A stretch of 64,000 bases of DNA from Asparagopsis taxiformis (lineage: Eukaryota; Rhodophyta; Florideophyceae; Bonnemaisoniales; Bonnemaisoniaceae). The stretch's first letter is position 1. Each line of letters starts with the position of its first letter. Of the stretch, positions 9,085 to 20,700 are shown piece by piece. Position numbers and translations under genes: made by a program. Location of the stretch: contig JALQPE010001688.1 in NCBI GenBank assembly GCA_030407315.1, positions 310,001 through 374,000 on the forward strand. The letters run 5' to 3'. Below the pieces are notes generated by a model. The model did no database searches. It was not told where the DNA came from and was given only the letters and a program-made list of their open reading frames with translations.

Positions 9085-10923
9085 TTAACGAATGCATTGC
9101 GGCATGGCATCCCACATGGCGACTTCAAACCCATCCATAAGTGCATTGACAGAAGCCACGATGATATTCGCGTGCGCATAAACAGTGGTCCACTGCCGAC
9201 CGGTCTTCGAATCGGTGAATTCGACCAGCACACGCGTGGTTGCCGCTGTGGCGCTCTGGTTATCCAGAATGCGTACCTTGTAATCGCTGAGCGTTACACT
9301 TCGCAACGGTTCGTAAACTGCTAACAGTGCCTTCCCCAATGCCCCGTTCACCGCATCAATAGGGCCGTTACCCTCTGCTACTTCAAGACACACCTTTGTG
9401 GGGCACGTATCACCCCCATCTTCCGGTCCAAGTAGCGCCAGTTTTACGGTCGCCTGTGTTACAGACATATTCGCTGGTGGATCCTCAGGATTGTCCGAGT
9501 ATTGCACACGTTTGTTATCTGTTGTTACTGAAAAATCGAGCAGCTCGAATGGCGGTCGATAACCCTCAACTGTGCGTCGAAGCATCAGTTCCAAACTGGC
9601 CTCCGCTCCTTCAAAACTGTACCCCTTATTCTCCAATTCCTTCACTTGTTCAAGCACTGCCTTTGCTCGTCTATTCCAGTCTTGCTGTTTCCCGGTCGTT
9701 TCCATCAGCCCCAGCTCCTTAGCCTTTGTCAGAATATTTCTTCGTCCAGACAGTTCAGAAACCAGCACGCGTCGTTGGTTCCCTACTGCTGCAGGGTCGA
9801 TGTGCTGATAAGTGTCAGCGTCCTTGAGCACAGCGGCTACGTGTAAACCGCCTTTATGTGCAAAGCTTGACGAGCCGACGAAGGGACGGCTCGAGACATG
9901 TGGTTGATTGGCAATCTCATCAACAAACCTCGATAAACTTGTAATATCTACCAATGCATCACCGACACAGGAATGTGCCATCTTCAATTGCAGGGTCGGG
10001 ACAATACTCATCAAATTTGCATTCCCTGTGCGTTCGCCATATCCATTCACAGTACCTTGCACAAGCGTGGCGCCTGCATGAACCGCAGAAATGGAGTTGG
10101 CAACCGCAAGTTCCATATCATTGTGACAATGAACACCAACTCGAACAGAGGGGAACGCTTCGACAACGGCAGCAGTGATCTGCTCGATTTCCCATGGTAC
10201 AGATCCGCCATTCGTATCGCATAGCACTAGGACGTCCACGCCAGCATCAACAGCAGCCTTAAGACATTGCATCGCATACTCGCGTGACGCTTTGTACCCG
10301 TCATAAAAATGTTCTGCATCCAGCATAACCTCCCTCCCATGCGAGTGAAAATAGGCAACTGACTCCGAAATCATTGCCAGATTCTCCTCAAGACTCGCTT
10401 CCAGTACCACACGTACCTGCATGTCCCACGCTTTTCCGACCAACGTAACAACTGGAGTACCGGACTGCATCAACGCTTGCACATTTGCATCCTTCTCACA
10501 CGTGGTGTTCTTATATCTAGTACTTCCAAAGGCGACAAGGCGCGAATTGCGCAATGGAGGACACTCAGCAAAGAAAGCAGCGTCTTTTGGATTACTACCT
10601 GGCCACCCACCCTCAATATACTGCATCCCGAATGCATCAAGTCTTTCAGCGATTAAGAGCTTGTCGTGCACAGAGAGCGATATCCCCTCCCCCTGCGAGC
10701 CATCACGTAACGTTGTATCATAAATATCCACATGGGCGCGCGATGTCCGCTGTTGCGTCTGCTGCTCATGAACTGATGACTTGGGCGCAGAAGGCACACG
10801 GGGTACAGGCATTGTTACCATGCGAGTCTTGCTGATTGGTGCGCGCGTGCTGTCCGTTGTTCGTTTAAGACGATTGGCAAAACTGCTTGCTGGCAGAAGC
10901 GCCGGGATGAATGCGACAGACAT
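9085..10923 (-). CDS. cimA: (R)-citramalate synthase (CimA type), plastid-targeted candidate
   Basis: 612 residues from the ATG at 10923. The enzyme condenses pyruvate with acetyl-CoA to give citramalate, the first step of the threonine-independent route to 2-oxobutyrate and isoleucine. Family features: DTTLRDGSQGEG at about 68-79, the CimA-specific IEGGWPGSNPKD, the metal-binding HCHND, and GNANLMSIVP where isopropylmalate synthase would have its own substrate loop. The C-terminal 130 residues are the LeuA-type allosteric dimerisation domain (GNGPIDAVNGAL), so feedback by isoleucine is plausible. About 60 residues precede the barrel and are Ser/Arg/Pro-rich with few acids (MSVAFIPALLPASSF), typical of a plastid transit peptide in algae with an early Phe. 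It converges on the upstream gene with 121 bp between stops. No intron is seen. Confidence 0.93.
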   Translation of the reverse strand: MSVAFIPALLPASSFANRLKRTTDSTRAPISKTRMVTMPVPRVPSAPKSSVHEQQTQQRTSRAHVDIYDTTLRDGSQGEGISLSVHDKLLIAERLDAFGMQYIEGGWPGSNPKDAAFFAECPPLRNSRLVAFGSTRYKNTTCEKDANVQALMQSGTPVVTLVGKAWDMQVRVVLEASLEENLAMISESVAYFHSHGREVMLDAEHFYDGYKASREYAMQCLKAAVDAGVDVLVLCDTNGGSVPWEIEQITAAVVEAFPSVRVGVHCHNDMELAVANSISAVHAGATLVQGTVNGYGERTGNANLMSIVPTLQLKMAHSCVGDALVDITSLSRFVDEIANQPHVSSRPFVGSSSFAHKGGLHVAAVLKDADTYQHIDPAAVGNQRRVLVSELSGRRNILTKAKELGLMETTGKQQDWNRRAKAVLEQVKELENKGYSFEGAEASLELMLRRTVEGYRPPFELLDFSVTTDNKRVQYSDNPEDPPANMSVTQATVKLALLGPEDGGDTCPTKVCLEVAEGNGPIDAVNGALGKALLAVYEPLRSVTLSDYKVRILDNQSATAATTRVLVEFTDSKTGRQWTTVYAHANIIVASVNALMDGFEVAMWDAMPQCIR

Positions 10924-11723
10924 AGCTGATGAGAGGGGAATGTGGACTGGAGATGAGGCAGATGTGGTGGGTTGCGGAATAAGAGGCGCGGGAGTGTGCA
11001 AGGATGAACGGGCGCTTACTGTTGAAATAGAGAAATGCTCAGATGTTCACTCAGGATGTTACATTGCTCGAAATGAGAAAACACGGGCCTCAATCATTGC
11101 TCGACGGTGCGAGGTCACTCGCATTGTGCGACGTGGGGCAATTGGATCTAGATAACCATCCATCCACCATTATTTTATTCCAGGATTGAATCTAAATTCC
11201 TGTTTTTCAGAAGAAAAAAAGGATTAAATTATGATTGTCATGTCGATGAGAGTATTTCATACGTCATGCGTTATCTCCGCAGATATTTTTTGTATATGCA
11301 TAATGTCAACACTATTGACATCATGACGAAAAATTGTCTGATGACACAACCCCGTGAAAGCAGTCAAATTGCCCTGCCCTTCAAGAGGGAAGGACGGTAC
11401 GTTGCAATTTCACCTGGTTTTTCATCTGTTGGTCTAATCAGATAGCACGTGGGATAAGGTTGCGCAAGTTCAAGCCCGTTGATGCGATGAATACTACAAT
11501 ACAAGTTATTATAAACCATAAGTGATAAATGGAACAACTGTGAAACCTGACATTTCCATTCGGCAAACCGAGTCTTTCTCGCTGTTTCATCTTGTATCAA
11601 CTATCCAGCTGATCGACCCCATTCTAATCGATCTACACAACGAGATCACTTCCGGTTCATTTCAAGCGCACCCCAATGCACACCAGCGTTTACTTACAAA
11701 ACATCATCCTTAAAACTATTCAT
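10924..11723. other. Intergenic, citramalate synthase 5' flank
   Basis: 0.8 kb between the citramalate synthase start and the carrier stop, both on the minus strand. AT-rich runs occur at 11160-11330. Nothing else is recognised. Confidence 0.55.
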
Positions 11724-12813
11724 TTACTGACGTGCCATCCTCCGGTAATAGGCGGCCTTACACTGTTCCAAACAGATAAAAGTTAGAATAGTATGCGGCC
11801 CCAATCTCAAAAAGTAAGGAGTAAATCCTCTCCAAAGACTCAAAACTCCATCCTTAGCCGCCGTCTTCCTCAGCGCATCAAACATACCAGTATACTCAGG
11901 CACACCATTAATGACCTTCATATTCTGCACGCGTGTCTTGGCGGAGTCAAGCGGAATCGACACGGCCGTCGCAATGAAACCAGAACAGGTACTCGCTAGT
12001 GCATGTGCACCAATATTATCGCCCACAACGCCCGTTTTCAAAATCATCTCTTTTGCCTGATCATAGGTCGCAAGCTGCGCGATATTCAGCACCATAGCAC
12101 GTCCAACAGTTGGCATGGTGCCCCTCCATAGCGTGGTAATGCCTTCCTCACGCGTCACACGCGCCAATGCGTTGAAGACACTGGTGTAACCTCTGCGTTC
12201 GTTCACGGGTAGTCGACCGTCGGCCGTCATACGTACGAGCGCCACTTCAGCAGGTGTGCCCACGACAGCGCCCACACCGCCTGCCACCATACCCGCAAAC
12301 GCCTTCTTGTGGAATGGGAGTGGCTGGCCGTCGGTCGCCATTGCGTCTTTTAGCACGCCAAACATGCCCAGTCGCGCTGTTGTGTACGTGATTTGTCGGA
12401 AAAGAGCGGCGGAAAGCCCTGAGTACAGTCCGAAGAGACCTTCGTTGCCAGCGACGGTTCGAAATGTGTTCAAGAATGAGCTGTGCTGGGGAGCGCGTTG
12501 AATTGGCGGTTAGTTGACAATTTGAGATCGTGGAGTCAGGTTGGAGTGTGGACGTACGGTGAGGCTATGGTAGAAGATCCCGGTGTCGTGCTTAATGTTG
12601 AGAGTTGCATGCGAGTCTTGATTAGATCGACGGGTTGCACGACACATGTTGCAGCCATGCCTGTTTGAAGACGGTTTAGATTGAATTGGTTAGGAATGGC
12701 ATGTTGGCGGAATTGAAGTATGCATGTCATTGATACGCACCTGAAAATCCTCCAAAAGCGAATTGTAAAGCCTTTGGAATTGGCGCGCGCTTTGTTGGTG
12801 GAGTGGATCCCAT
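11724..12813 (-). CDS. SLC25A11: Mitochondrial 2-oxoglutarate/malate carrier (SLC25A11), three exons
   Basis: Spliced gene, 310 residues: exons 12813-12741, 12660-12558 and 12480-11724. Introns are 80 nt (GTGCGT...CAG) and 77 nt (GTACGT...CAG), each with CTAAC as likely branch site. The joined protein begins MGSTPPTKRAPIPK and runs through FGGFSGMAATCVVQPVD across the first junction. Three carrier repeats each have the PxDxxK-type signature: PVDLIKTRMQ, PAEVALVRMTADGR and PLDSAKTRVQNMK; the last two are near-identical to animal OGC. It exchanges cytosolic malate for matrix 2-oxoglutarate across the inner mitochondrial membrane (malate-aspartate shuttle). Six membrane helices are expected. Length matches the family (about 314). 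The identification is firm; the exon ends rest on frame and family alignment. Confidence 0.95.
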
Positions 12814-13644
12814 TTTGAGATCGGGATCAGCGTTAGTTGGGTTAGGAGATCTACGGTCAACTGAATGGGATCGTTGGTTGGTGCTTCAGGGCTATATTCT
12901 TTTTGGGGAAACGGCCAACTTGGACTAGTTTGCAATGCTGGCTGAGGCACAGCTATGGGATGGATGAAATCTAGTGATCGGATCGACTAGAGAGAAAATC
13001 AGAGAACACAGGCAAATTTCTTCTGACAATGGAGTGTACCACGCGGGCCAAAAGAAAAGAAATGGAAAAAATTTGCGAAGCATGAGATTGTGTGGAACTT
13101 ATGGAACTCTATCTGGAATGATTGACTGCCAGAGAAGCCATTATGGCACATCCGCCTCCAGAGCACGCTCATGACAGCGATGACCCGTAAACATGTCTAT
13201 GGAAGCCATTTTCCATAGTGTTGCAATTGGCTGGTTGATCACACACTTCGTCGAAGTTCCTCTAAGAATGAAACACTTGGCACGATATGATTCCTCAAGA
13301 CATCATCAACATTGTCCTACTCTCTCGATGCGGGGGTTCTTATATCGCTGACAATGCATCCGACTCATCAAAAAATCTGAAACATTTTACCGGTGTGCAA
13401 CTCATGAACAATTCATTTCTTCTGTAGTTACACGTGTAAAGATCAAACCCTAATACATCACGAAACATCAACCGTCCAAAATTGAAACAATTTCAGCCAA
13501 GAAGCCTTACTTTCGCAATCGACGACAATATCTATGGCATACACGTTGTATTAGATCCGTCCATCGCCGTCAGCCCAATCGCCCATTTCCCATCCGAAAC
13601 AAACCATCCTTCCAGCCTCGTCAAACTTGCACAACAACTCCAAA
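12814..13644. other. Divergent promoter region, carrier / NDPK
   Basis: 0.83 kb between two divergent starts. Only short random frames; no RNA gene or repeat recognised. Confidence 0.55.
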
Positions 13645-14386
13645 ATGGCAGAAAGATCCTTTATCATGATCAAGCCTGATGGTTCGCTATTCACCAATCC
13701 AATTTGTTGACGCAACTATACAGTCCAGCCGGTCTAACACTATCTACAATCCATCTTGCGAACCACTCTCAATTGGCAGGCGTCCAACGTGGACTCGTCT
13801 CGGAAATCATCGGTCGCTTCGAGAGACGTGGCTACAAGCTCGTTGCGCTCAAGCTGACACAGGTTTCCAAGGAGCATGCCGAACAGCATTACGTAAGCTA
13901 CTTGACGCACCGTTATGTCGATGTCCACTTTGTTTGCATTTTATATTCTAACCATCTTCAATTGAATTGGTCGCACAGGCTGATCTCGCCGGGCGCAGCT
14001 TCTTCTCGGATCTCACCGACTTTCTGTCGAGCTCGCCCGTCGTCGCAATGGTGTGGCAGGGCGAAGACATTGTCAAGCAGGGGTAAGTGAGCGACGCATT
14101 TGGAAATGAAGCAGCATTGTTTTTCAGATTTTGGTGTGAAAGTTCTAACAATTATGTGCACGTGCACGGCGGATTGCGAAACTGCAGGAGAACTATGATT
14201 GGCGCCACTAATCCGCTCAGCTCGGCACCCGGTTCAATCCGTGGTGATTACGCGATTGTTACTGGAAAGAATATCATCCATGGATCGGATTCTGTTGAGA
14301 ATGCGGAGAAGGAAATTGCGCTGTGGTTCAGTCCGGAGGAGGTGTGTAGCTACAAGAAGACTATCGATACATGGATCTACGAGTAG
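13645..14386 (+). CDS. Nucleoside diphosphate kinase, four exons
   Basis: Spliced gene, 150 residues: exons 13645-13681, 13780-13892, 13979-14082 and 14188-14386. Introns are 98, 86 and 105 nt with donors GTTCGC, GTAAGC and GTAAGT, and each has a CTAAC branch candidate. The product starts [13 protein letters not shown] and continues [19 protein letters not shown], then ADLAGRSFF and GATNP. The catalytic His lies in NIIHGSDS, followed by the family's closing segments EKEIALWF and WIYE. The enzyme moves the gamma-phosphate from ATP to other nucleoside diphosphates through a phospho-histidine; this short form without a leader is probably cytosolic. The length is the family's usual 150, which supports the exon model. 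It is the most intron-rich gene of the window. Confidence 0.95.
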
Positions 14387-14996
14387 GATATGTGGGCAAG
14401 TTTGTAGGTGAGTGTGTCGTGTGATCGGTAGAACGCTGCACAACTTCTGGATGGAGATTAAATTAGGCAACATGTGTTTGTTGGGATATAAATCAGGAAT
14501 TGCGAATTGTGGATGACACCGCACAAGCGATTGGTGTTGCAGAGTATTTCGAAAAGGGGTGAACCATCAGTCACCGCCACAACGGTGAGCTGTTCGCTGG
14601 GCTGGGCGGCAAATTGAAACTGTACGATCGGTAGACGACTAGCTGAGAGCTTGTGCTGGTATAGTGAAAAAACTTGAGAGCATTATATGGCGAGACATGC
14701 GACGAGACGAAGCACGAGCTGAAAATGTTTCTCCAATTGATGCCGCGAGACGGTGAGCACGTGCCTCCAGCAAGAATTGGTGCCGAGCTACAGTACTATA
14801 AGTCGCAATATGCAGCTCTGTTGTGCCGAAAGCTCAGTTCCTACAGTACGACAGGAGCAAGCTTGTGCATCTTACACGTATCTATTTGCTCAAATTCACT
14901 TCGTTCCCCAAGTCTGACAGAAACATATAGACGAATCACGTCTACCCGTCCTGCACCTCATCCAATATTGCCTCTTCAACCCATTCCACTTCACAG
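14387..14996. other. Intergenic, NDPK to CNNM
   Basis: 0.6 kb between tandem plus-strand genes. It ends in a pyrimidine-rich leader just before the CNNM start. No gene or RNA recognised. Confidence 0.55.
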
Positions 14997-16859
14997 ATGC
15001 CGATTTTGTACATGCTAAACCGTCTCACTGCTGAAACCGCTTCCGCAGATCAACAGGATGCCTCATTCCTGGAAACACTCCCGCCCTTCGTCCTCGTCCT
15101 CCTCGCGCTGGGATGTCTCGCACTCGCAGCCTGTGTCGCTGGTTTGACGCTCGGCCTCATGAGTCTCGACACCATGGGCTTGCAAATCATTATGCAGAGT
15201 AATAATCGCCAACATGCGCGCGCTGCAAGTGTCATCAAGCCCATTCGGGAGCAGGGAAATCTGCTGCTTGTCACTTTGCTATTTGCAAATGCACTTGCGA
15301 CAGAGCTTTTGCCACTTGTTTTGGAAGCGCTTATACCAGGTGGTTACTTTTCCCTCGTCGTTTCCGTCGCTTCCATCATGGTATTTGGCGAGATCCTTCC
15401 GCAGGCCATCTGCTCCCGTCACGCGCTTCTCATTGGTGCTCGCATGATCGGCTTTGTAAAGGTACTGCGAATCATTCTCTACCCTCTTGCAGCCCCTATC
15501 GCTTACCTCCTCGATATTATGCTCGGCGATGAGCTCGGCAAAATCTACGATCGCGGTGAGCTCAAGGGCTTGATTGATGTTCATCTCAAGAACGCTGTGC
15601 TCACCCAGGATGAAACCACCATTCTCAAAGCTACGCTCGAGTTCTCCGCCAAGACCGTTGAACAAATATTGACGCCTGCGAACAATGTTTTCAAATTGGA
15701 TATTGACACCTTACTCGACCGCGACACCCTTCTGCGTCTTCTGCGCAGTGGTCACTCCCGCGTTCCCTTATACGAAGGAGATCCGAGTAACATTGTTTGC
15801 CTCTTGCTTGTCAAGCAACTAATACTTGTAAATCCAGATGATTCCTTACCAATTCGTTCTCTCATATCAAAGAGAAAACGTAATCATAAGATCCGAGTCG
15901 CTCCAGCTCTTGAATGTTCTGGTTCTACTCCCATCGCTGACTTGCTCAACGAATTCCAGAAAGGCCGAACTCATATGGCTATTGTTTACGACGACATCAC
16001 GCTTGGTGCGACGGACCGAACGTTCATGGGAATCGTTTCTATCGAGGACATTATTGAAGAGATTTTACACGTGCGTTTCCTTGCTCGCTCTTTTGCAACC
16101 TGTCTTATACTTGCGTACTGACTCATTGCCATTCTTCTCTTGGACTTGTGTACATAGGAAGAAATTGTTGACGAGACAGATGCATTCGTGGACAACACCA
16201 ATAGTCGAAAGGTGATGGTTCGCAATGCTGAAGGGCGGTTAGTACGTGCCGTTCCGCAGAAATTACGGGCTATTCATCAGGCAGATGGTTCATCTAGCGT
16301 TATTGTCAAAGAGATTGACGTTCCTGCTCTTCGAAAGCCGCTGGATGAAGCCCTTCAAGGGGCCAAAATAAGAGCGGATTGGAAGAAACCAAAGAAATCA
16401 GCGGAAAAGCGGCCTAGTGTAACGTCAGCTGATGCATCTTTGCAGCCACTTCTGCAATCGGCAGACATTGAACAGGGCTTGCAATCCAGCACTCAAGCAA
16501 AGGAAGGAGACAACAGTACGCAGAGCCAGAACACATCAGCACCAAAACTGGTTGCACCAGGTAGCACAAGTCACGAAAGTATTCGATATGCGCTCTTACC
16601 TGGACAATCTGTGCAATCTCTATTCGGGGAAGATGATGGCGTCATTCCTGAGGATGTCGCCACTTCTTCAAACATGATATCAATGGATCAACCGGCACAA
16701 GATGGTGAGGTTGATGCATCAAAAAAGTTATATGTACGTCCTCTGCCGGAAGACGCATCATCGGAAAGAGCTGTGAAGCTCCCTGAGCGTGTTGGGTCGC
16801 GAGGCTCTGCGTCAGGCTCGCAGAACCTTGTCTCGTATGGGTCGGTCAACAAAGCGTAG
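14997..16859 (+). CDS. CNNM/Mam3-type DUF21-CBS membrane protein, two exons
   Basis: Spliced gene, 591 residues: exons 14997-16070 and 16158-16859, with an 87-nt intron (GTGCGT...TAG, branch CTGAC) joining EEILH to EEIVDETDAFVD, a stretch continuous in the family. The DUF21 domain (about 28-190) has four hydrophobic segments with GLTLGLMSLDTMGLQIIM, REQGNLLLVTLLFANA and FGEILPQAICSRHA. A CBS pair follows (about 215-375; VEQILTPANNVFKLD, GHSRVPLYEG, HMAIVYDD). The last 200 residues are polar, low in complexity and probably cytosolic. The family includes animal CNNM, yeast Mam3 and plant DUF21 proteins, which handle Mg2+ or other metals at plasma, vacuolar or Golgi membranes. The exact ion cannot be read from sequence. 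Confidence 0.92.
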
Positions 16860-17715
16860 ACTGTATGACGTGCTGGATTGCAGTGTGATAGAGTGCCATG
16901 ATGTAGATGCGGGGAAACTTGGGAGAGGCGTTGCGTGCTTGTGCCAAATTTGTGACCTGGAACATAGTGGTGAGTTGTACGGTGTGTCCGGTGAAAAATT
17001 GAGATTTCGCGCAGTTTCATTGCTCTCGATGCAGATTAAAGGAACTGTGATTGCTCCATGACTTGGATGAGCTTCACAAATTTTGTAGCTTTGTTGCTCG
17101 GCAACTTCTTCGTTTACCTGCGCTGCTAGACGTGCTCTCAAAACCCTGTAACCTAAAACAACCAGGGTACAATGGGGCCAGACTAGGGCTCCTGTTGGAG
17201 CTCCAGGAATGTGCTGTGTACTGGACCTGTAGTCCAGAGTTGATGCAAAAACTTGACGCAGTTATGATTTGCAGTTTCGCCGAACCTGCCACTGATTTTT
17301 TCACATGGGCCTGACCATACAGCGGGGCAGTGGATGGGAGAACAGATGAAGTGTCTGGCCTCACGCTGTCCTCGCGACATGACTGGGACGGCTCAGTCCC
17401 AAGTTGAACAGCGCAAGGGTGACCGGAAAGATTTCCGCGCGGTTAACACACCCAACGTACCGCACTTGAATGAAAAGTTATAATCCCAAACTGTAAATTC
17501 GCATTTAACAAATTCAAGTGTAATTCATCATAATCCTTTACGTAAAAGTTTCAAGTCATATGCCGAAGAGATTCGGCGCATTTGGCAGCTCATTGGTTCG
17601 GTACGCAACCCTCGTCACGCACCGTTCACTTGAAGCTGTCTTAATTTTCGGTTGCCGACCATCCTTTTCAGCAGACCTAGGCATTTGGGCTATCTGGAGG
17701 TTACTCGGTTGATCG
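16860..17715. other. Intergenic, CNNM to helicase
   Basis: 0.85 kb between tandem genes; short frames only, with AT-rich sequence at 17470-17560. Nothing recognised. Confidence 0.55.
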
Positions 17716-20700
17716 ATGGGTAGACGCCGAGGACGCACGGGTGCTGGAGGAGCAGTTGTTTCTTCTCTGTCAGAAAATGCTGGTGGGACATTGAAGTCAA
17801 AAAGGAAGCAGGGAGAATCTGGTGCAGGCTCCAGTTCGAGTCAACGTCGGAACAACGATGACATAGAAATCGAATTTCTGGCCAATCCCAACAAATCGAA
17901 AAATGGAAAGGAGGCCTCTAGCAGCACTGCAGCGCCTTCATCAAGTCTTTCAGCACCGTCAACTGCCCCCAAATGGCTGGGCAAGTCGCCAAATCAAATG
18001 CTCCGCGAATGGTGCGCGAAGAATAACCGTAAACGTCCATAGTATGTAACACAATCTTGTTCATGAACAAGGTTATTCCTCTCGTCAAGTTTTCGTTCAA
18101 GCCTGTCCACTAACCGTTAACTGCTCAATTCTCCAATCAGTTTCTCTAAGATGAATAGTTCTGATGGAATCATGAGGTGCACAATTCCCCCCGGCAGAAA
18201 GGATGGTAAGAAGGCTAAGGGATCAGCTTTTGATATTATCGTTGGTGTTGGCGAAAAACCTGGCGAGGACTATGCAGCCCTAAACGTTTTGCATCAAGTG
18301 GAAAGGGGTAAACCGCTTGAACGTCTTCTAGCACCTGAATTCAGGGGAATTTGGTTGGACCTTGATAAACGCTACGACGAGCTTCAGAAAGAAGAGGCTC
18401 GAAGAACATTTCTCCAGTCGAAGAGAAAGCAGAATGCCGAAAGGCGTGAGAAGATGGAGAAAGCAAAGGAATCGGCTACAATCAATATTTCCGCTGCTTC
18501 TCGTCAAGTCATTGAAGATGCGCTCCTGGAACAAAAGGTCACGTCCCACTCTGCTGCAGGTCCCGCAACTCTTCCTTCCAGTTCAGGAGAGAGTGGTTCG
18601 AATAGTGAGAACAAAGTTTATAACGAACTTATTCGGATGGGTTTTGCCCCGTTTGATGCCGCTGATGCAAGCTCGCGATTTTCGAACGTCAACAAAGCAC
18701 TCGATTACTTATGTTTAAGCCTTGATGAATCTGAACTTCCAAGCTCGTTTGCTCCGACTTCGGACTTTGAAGTTGTACAATTTCACTCTGCGTCTGACGG
18801 TCAAACTCGAGGATTTATAGACCCGTTCCAACGTGACATTTTGACAAACTTGACGTGCATGTCCAAGTATTCTGCAGAAAAAGCGATACGAGCATCTGGT
18901 GGAAGCTTTTTGAAAGCTGTCAGCATGTTGTACAACACTTTAACTCACAACGTTCTGTCTGATTGTATATTTCCAGATTTAGATAGTGAGCTTCGTAATT
19001 TGGCTCTCGAAGAGAAACAAACAGAAGCGGAAACACTTTTTGCAATCTATGGGGAGGATGCGAAGATTGGGATTGGTGCACTGCGCCATTTCAAGGAGCA
19101 GTGGTCCGCAGTGATTCGCATCGATCAGGGGCTACATGGAGTCCGTTCTTCCGAGTCGATCTACATAGCTGTCGTTGACATCGATGGGTTTTATCCATAT
19201 TCTGCCCCGCTCGTTCTGGTTGCGTCTTCATTTGAGATGAACACTGATGAACGGGATTCATTGGGGGCACCCAGTCGCCGAGTCGCAATGAGAGCTGCAA
19301 CAAGCGAACTGCTGAGGATACGAGAGTCACTAGCCGAGGACGAACATGGTGCTGAAAACCATCCACACACGGTACCTGTTGTCTACAACGTTGTGTCTTT
19401 CCTAACTGAAGCATCGGAGCAAGACATTATTAGTGCAGCGTCATCGAGGCGTAGTCTTGGTAATACAAGTGATGAGGCATCACCTGTGACACAACAGCAA
19501 CCCTCCAGCACTAAAGACACTAGTGCCAACGTTGCGCATAAATTGAAAGGTGCATCAAAGAAGAATACGGAGAGGCCTATGGTGGTAAATCCTCTACCAC
19601 AATCTCCAGATTTGGTCGCGATGCAGAGCCGAAGGAAATCCCTTCCAGCTCACAAAGCCCGTGCACAGATTTTGGAGAAGATTCGGGAGAACCAAGTGGT
19701 TGTTGTAAGTGGTGCGACAGGATCAGGAAAGACAACACAGGTACCTCAATTTTTGTTGGAAGAGGCTGCAGACAGAAAACAACCTGTTTCAATTATCTGT
19801 ACGCAGCCGAGGAGAATTGCAGCAATGTCTGTGGCGGAGCGTGTGGCTGCAGAACGATGTCAGAAAGTTGGGGAGAGCGTTGGATATCAGGTCAAGCTCA
19901 ATACGAAACGATCTCGTAGTACCCGTCTTACATTCTGTACAACTGGGGTCTTGCTTCGGCGGCTCCAAGGAGATCCAAAGCTTAACGCCTTGACTCATGT
20001 TCTTGTCGATGAGGTTCACGAAAGGTCTGTAGAAACAGACTTCCTGCTCCTTTTGTTACGAGAAATTGCGCGAGAAAGACCCAAGCTGAGAATTATTCTC
20101 ATGTCTGCTACTTTGGATGCATCAAAGTTTGCGAACTATTTTTCTAATGGCTTCAAATCAAAGGGTTCGAAACAAGTTCCTATAATCTCGATTCCTGGCA
20201 GAACATTCCCTGTTGAAGAGTACTATCTCGATGAGGCTGTGAGCCTCTCTGGTTACCAGCTGAAACCTGGAGATAAGTATGCGCGACGCACTGGGAAGAT
20301 TGCCCACAATCGAAAATACGGGCCTGAACCTGTTGAAGGGGCTATACTTCCTTCACAAAGGAACAGTGCCACTCTTGCTGCCCAGGCAGATGATCCAGTA
20401 TCGGATGAATCAGAGGATGCATCAGACACATTTGACGATCACGGTCAAGTAGAGGGTTTGTCACAAAGCAAATACAGCTATGTGCGAAGTGAGAAACAAC
20501 CGGAGGCTATTTCGAAGCAAACGACAGCATTGATTGATGAATCCATGGTGAATGTGGATCTCATTGATCTACTCGTCAAACAAATTGACAGAAACAGGCA
20601 GAACGAAAATGATAATGGAGCAGTTCTCATCTTCCTGCCAGGTGTTGCTGAAATATCTGCAGTCATAAGAAAGTTATCGATCGGTGCCGGTGCTAAGAAT

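Noticed and set aside
10924..11040. A 5' exon of the citramalate synthase gene (GTAAGC near 11020)
   Set aside because: A leader exon is not needed: the ATG at 10923 already gives a complete transit peptide and enzyme.
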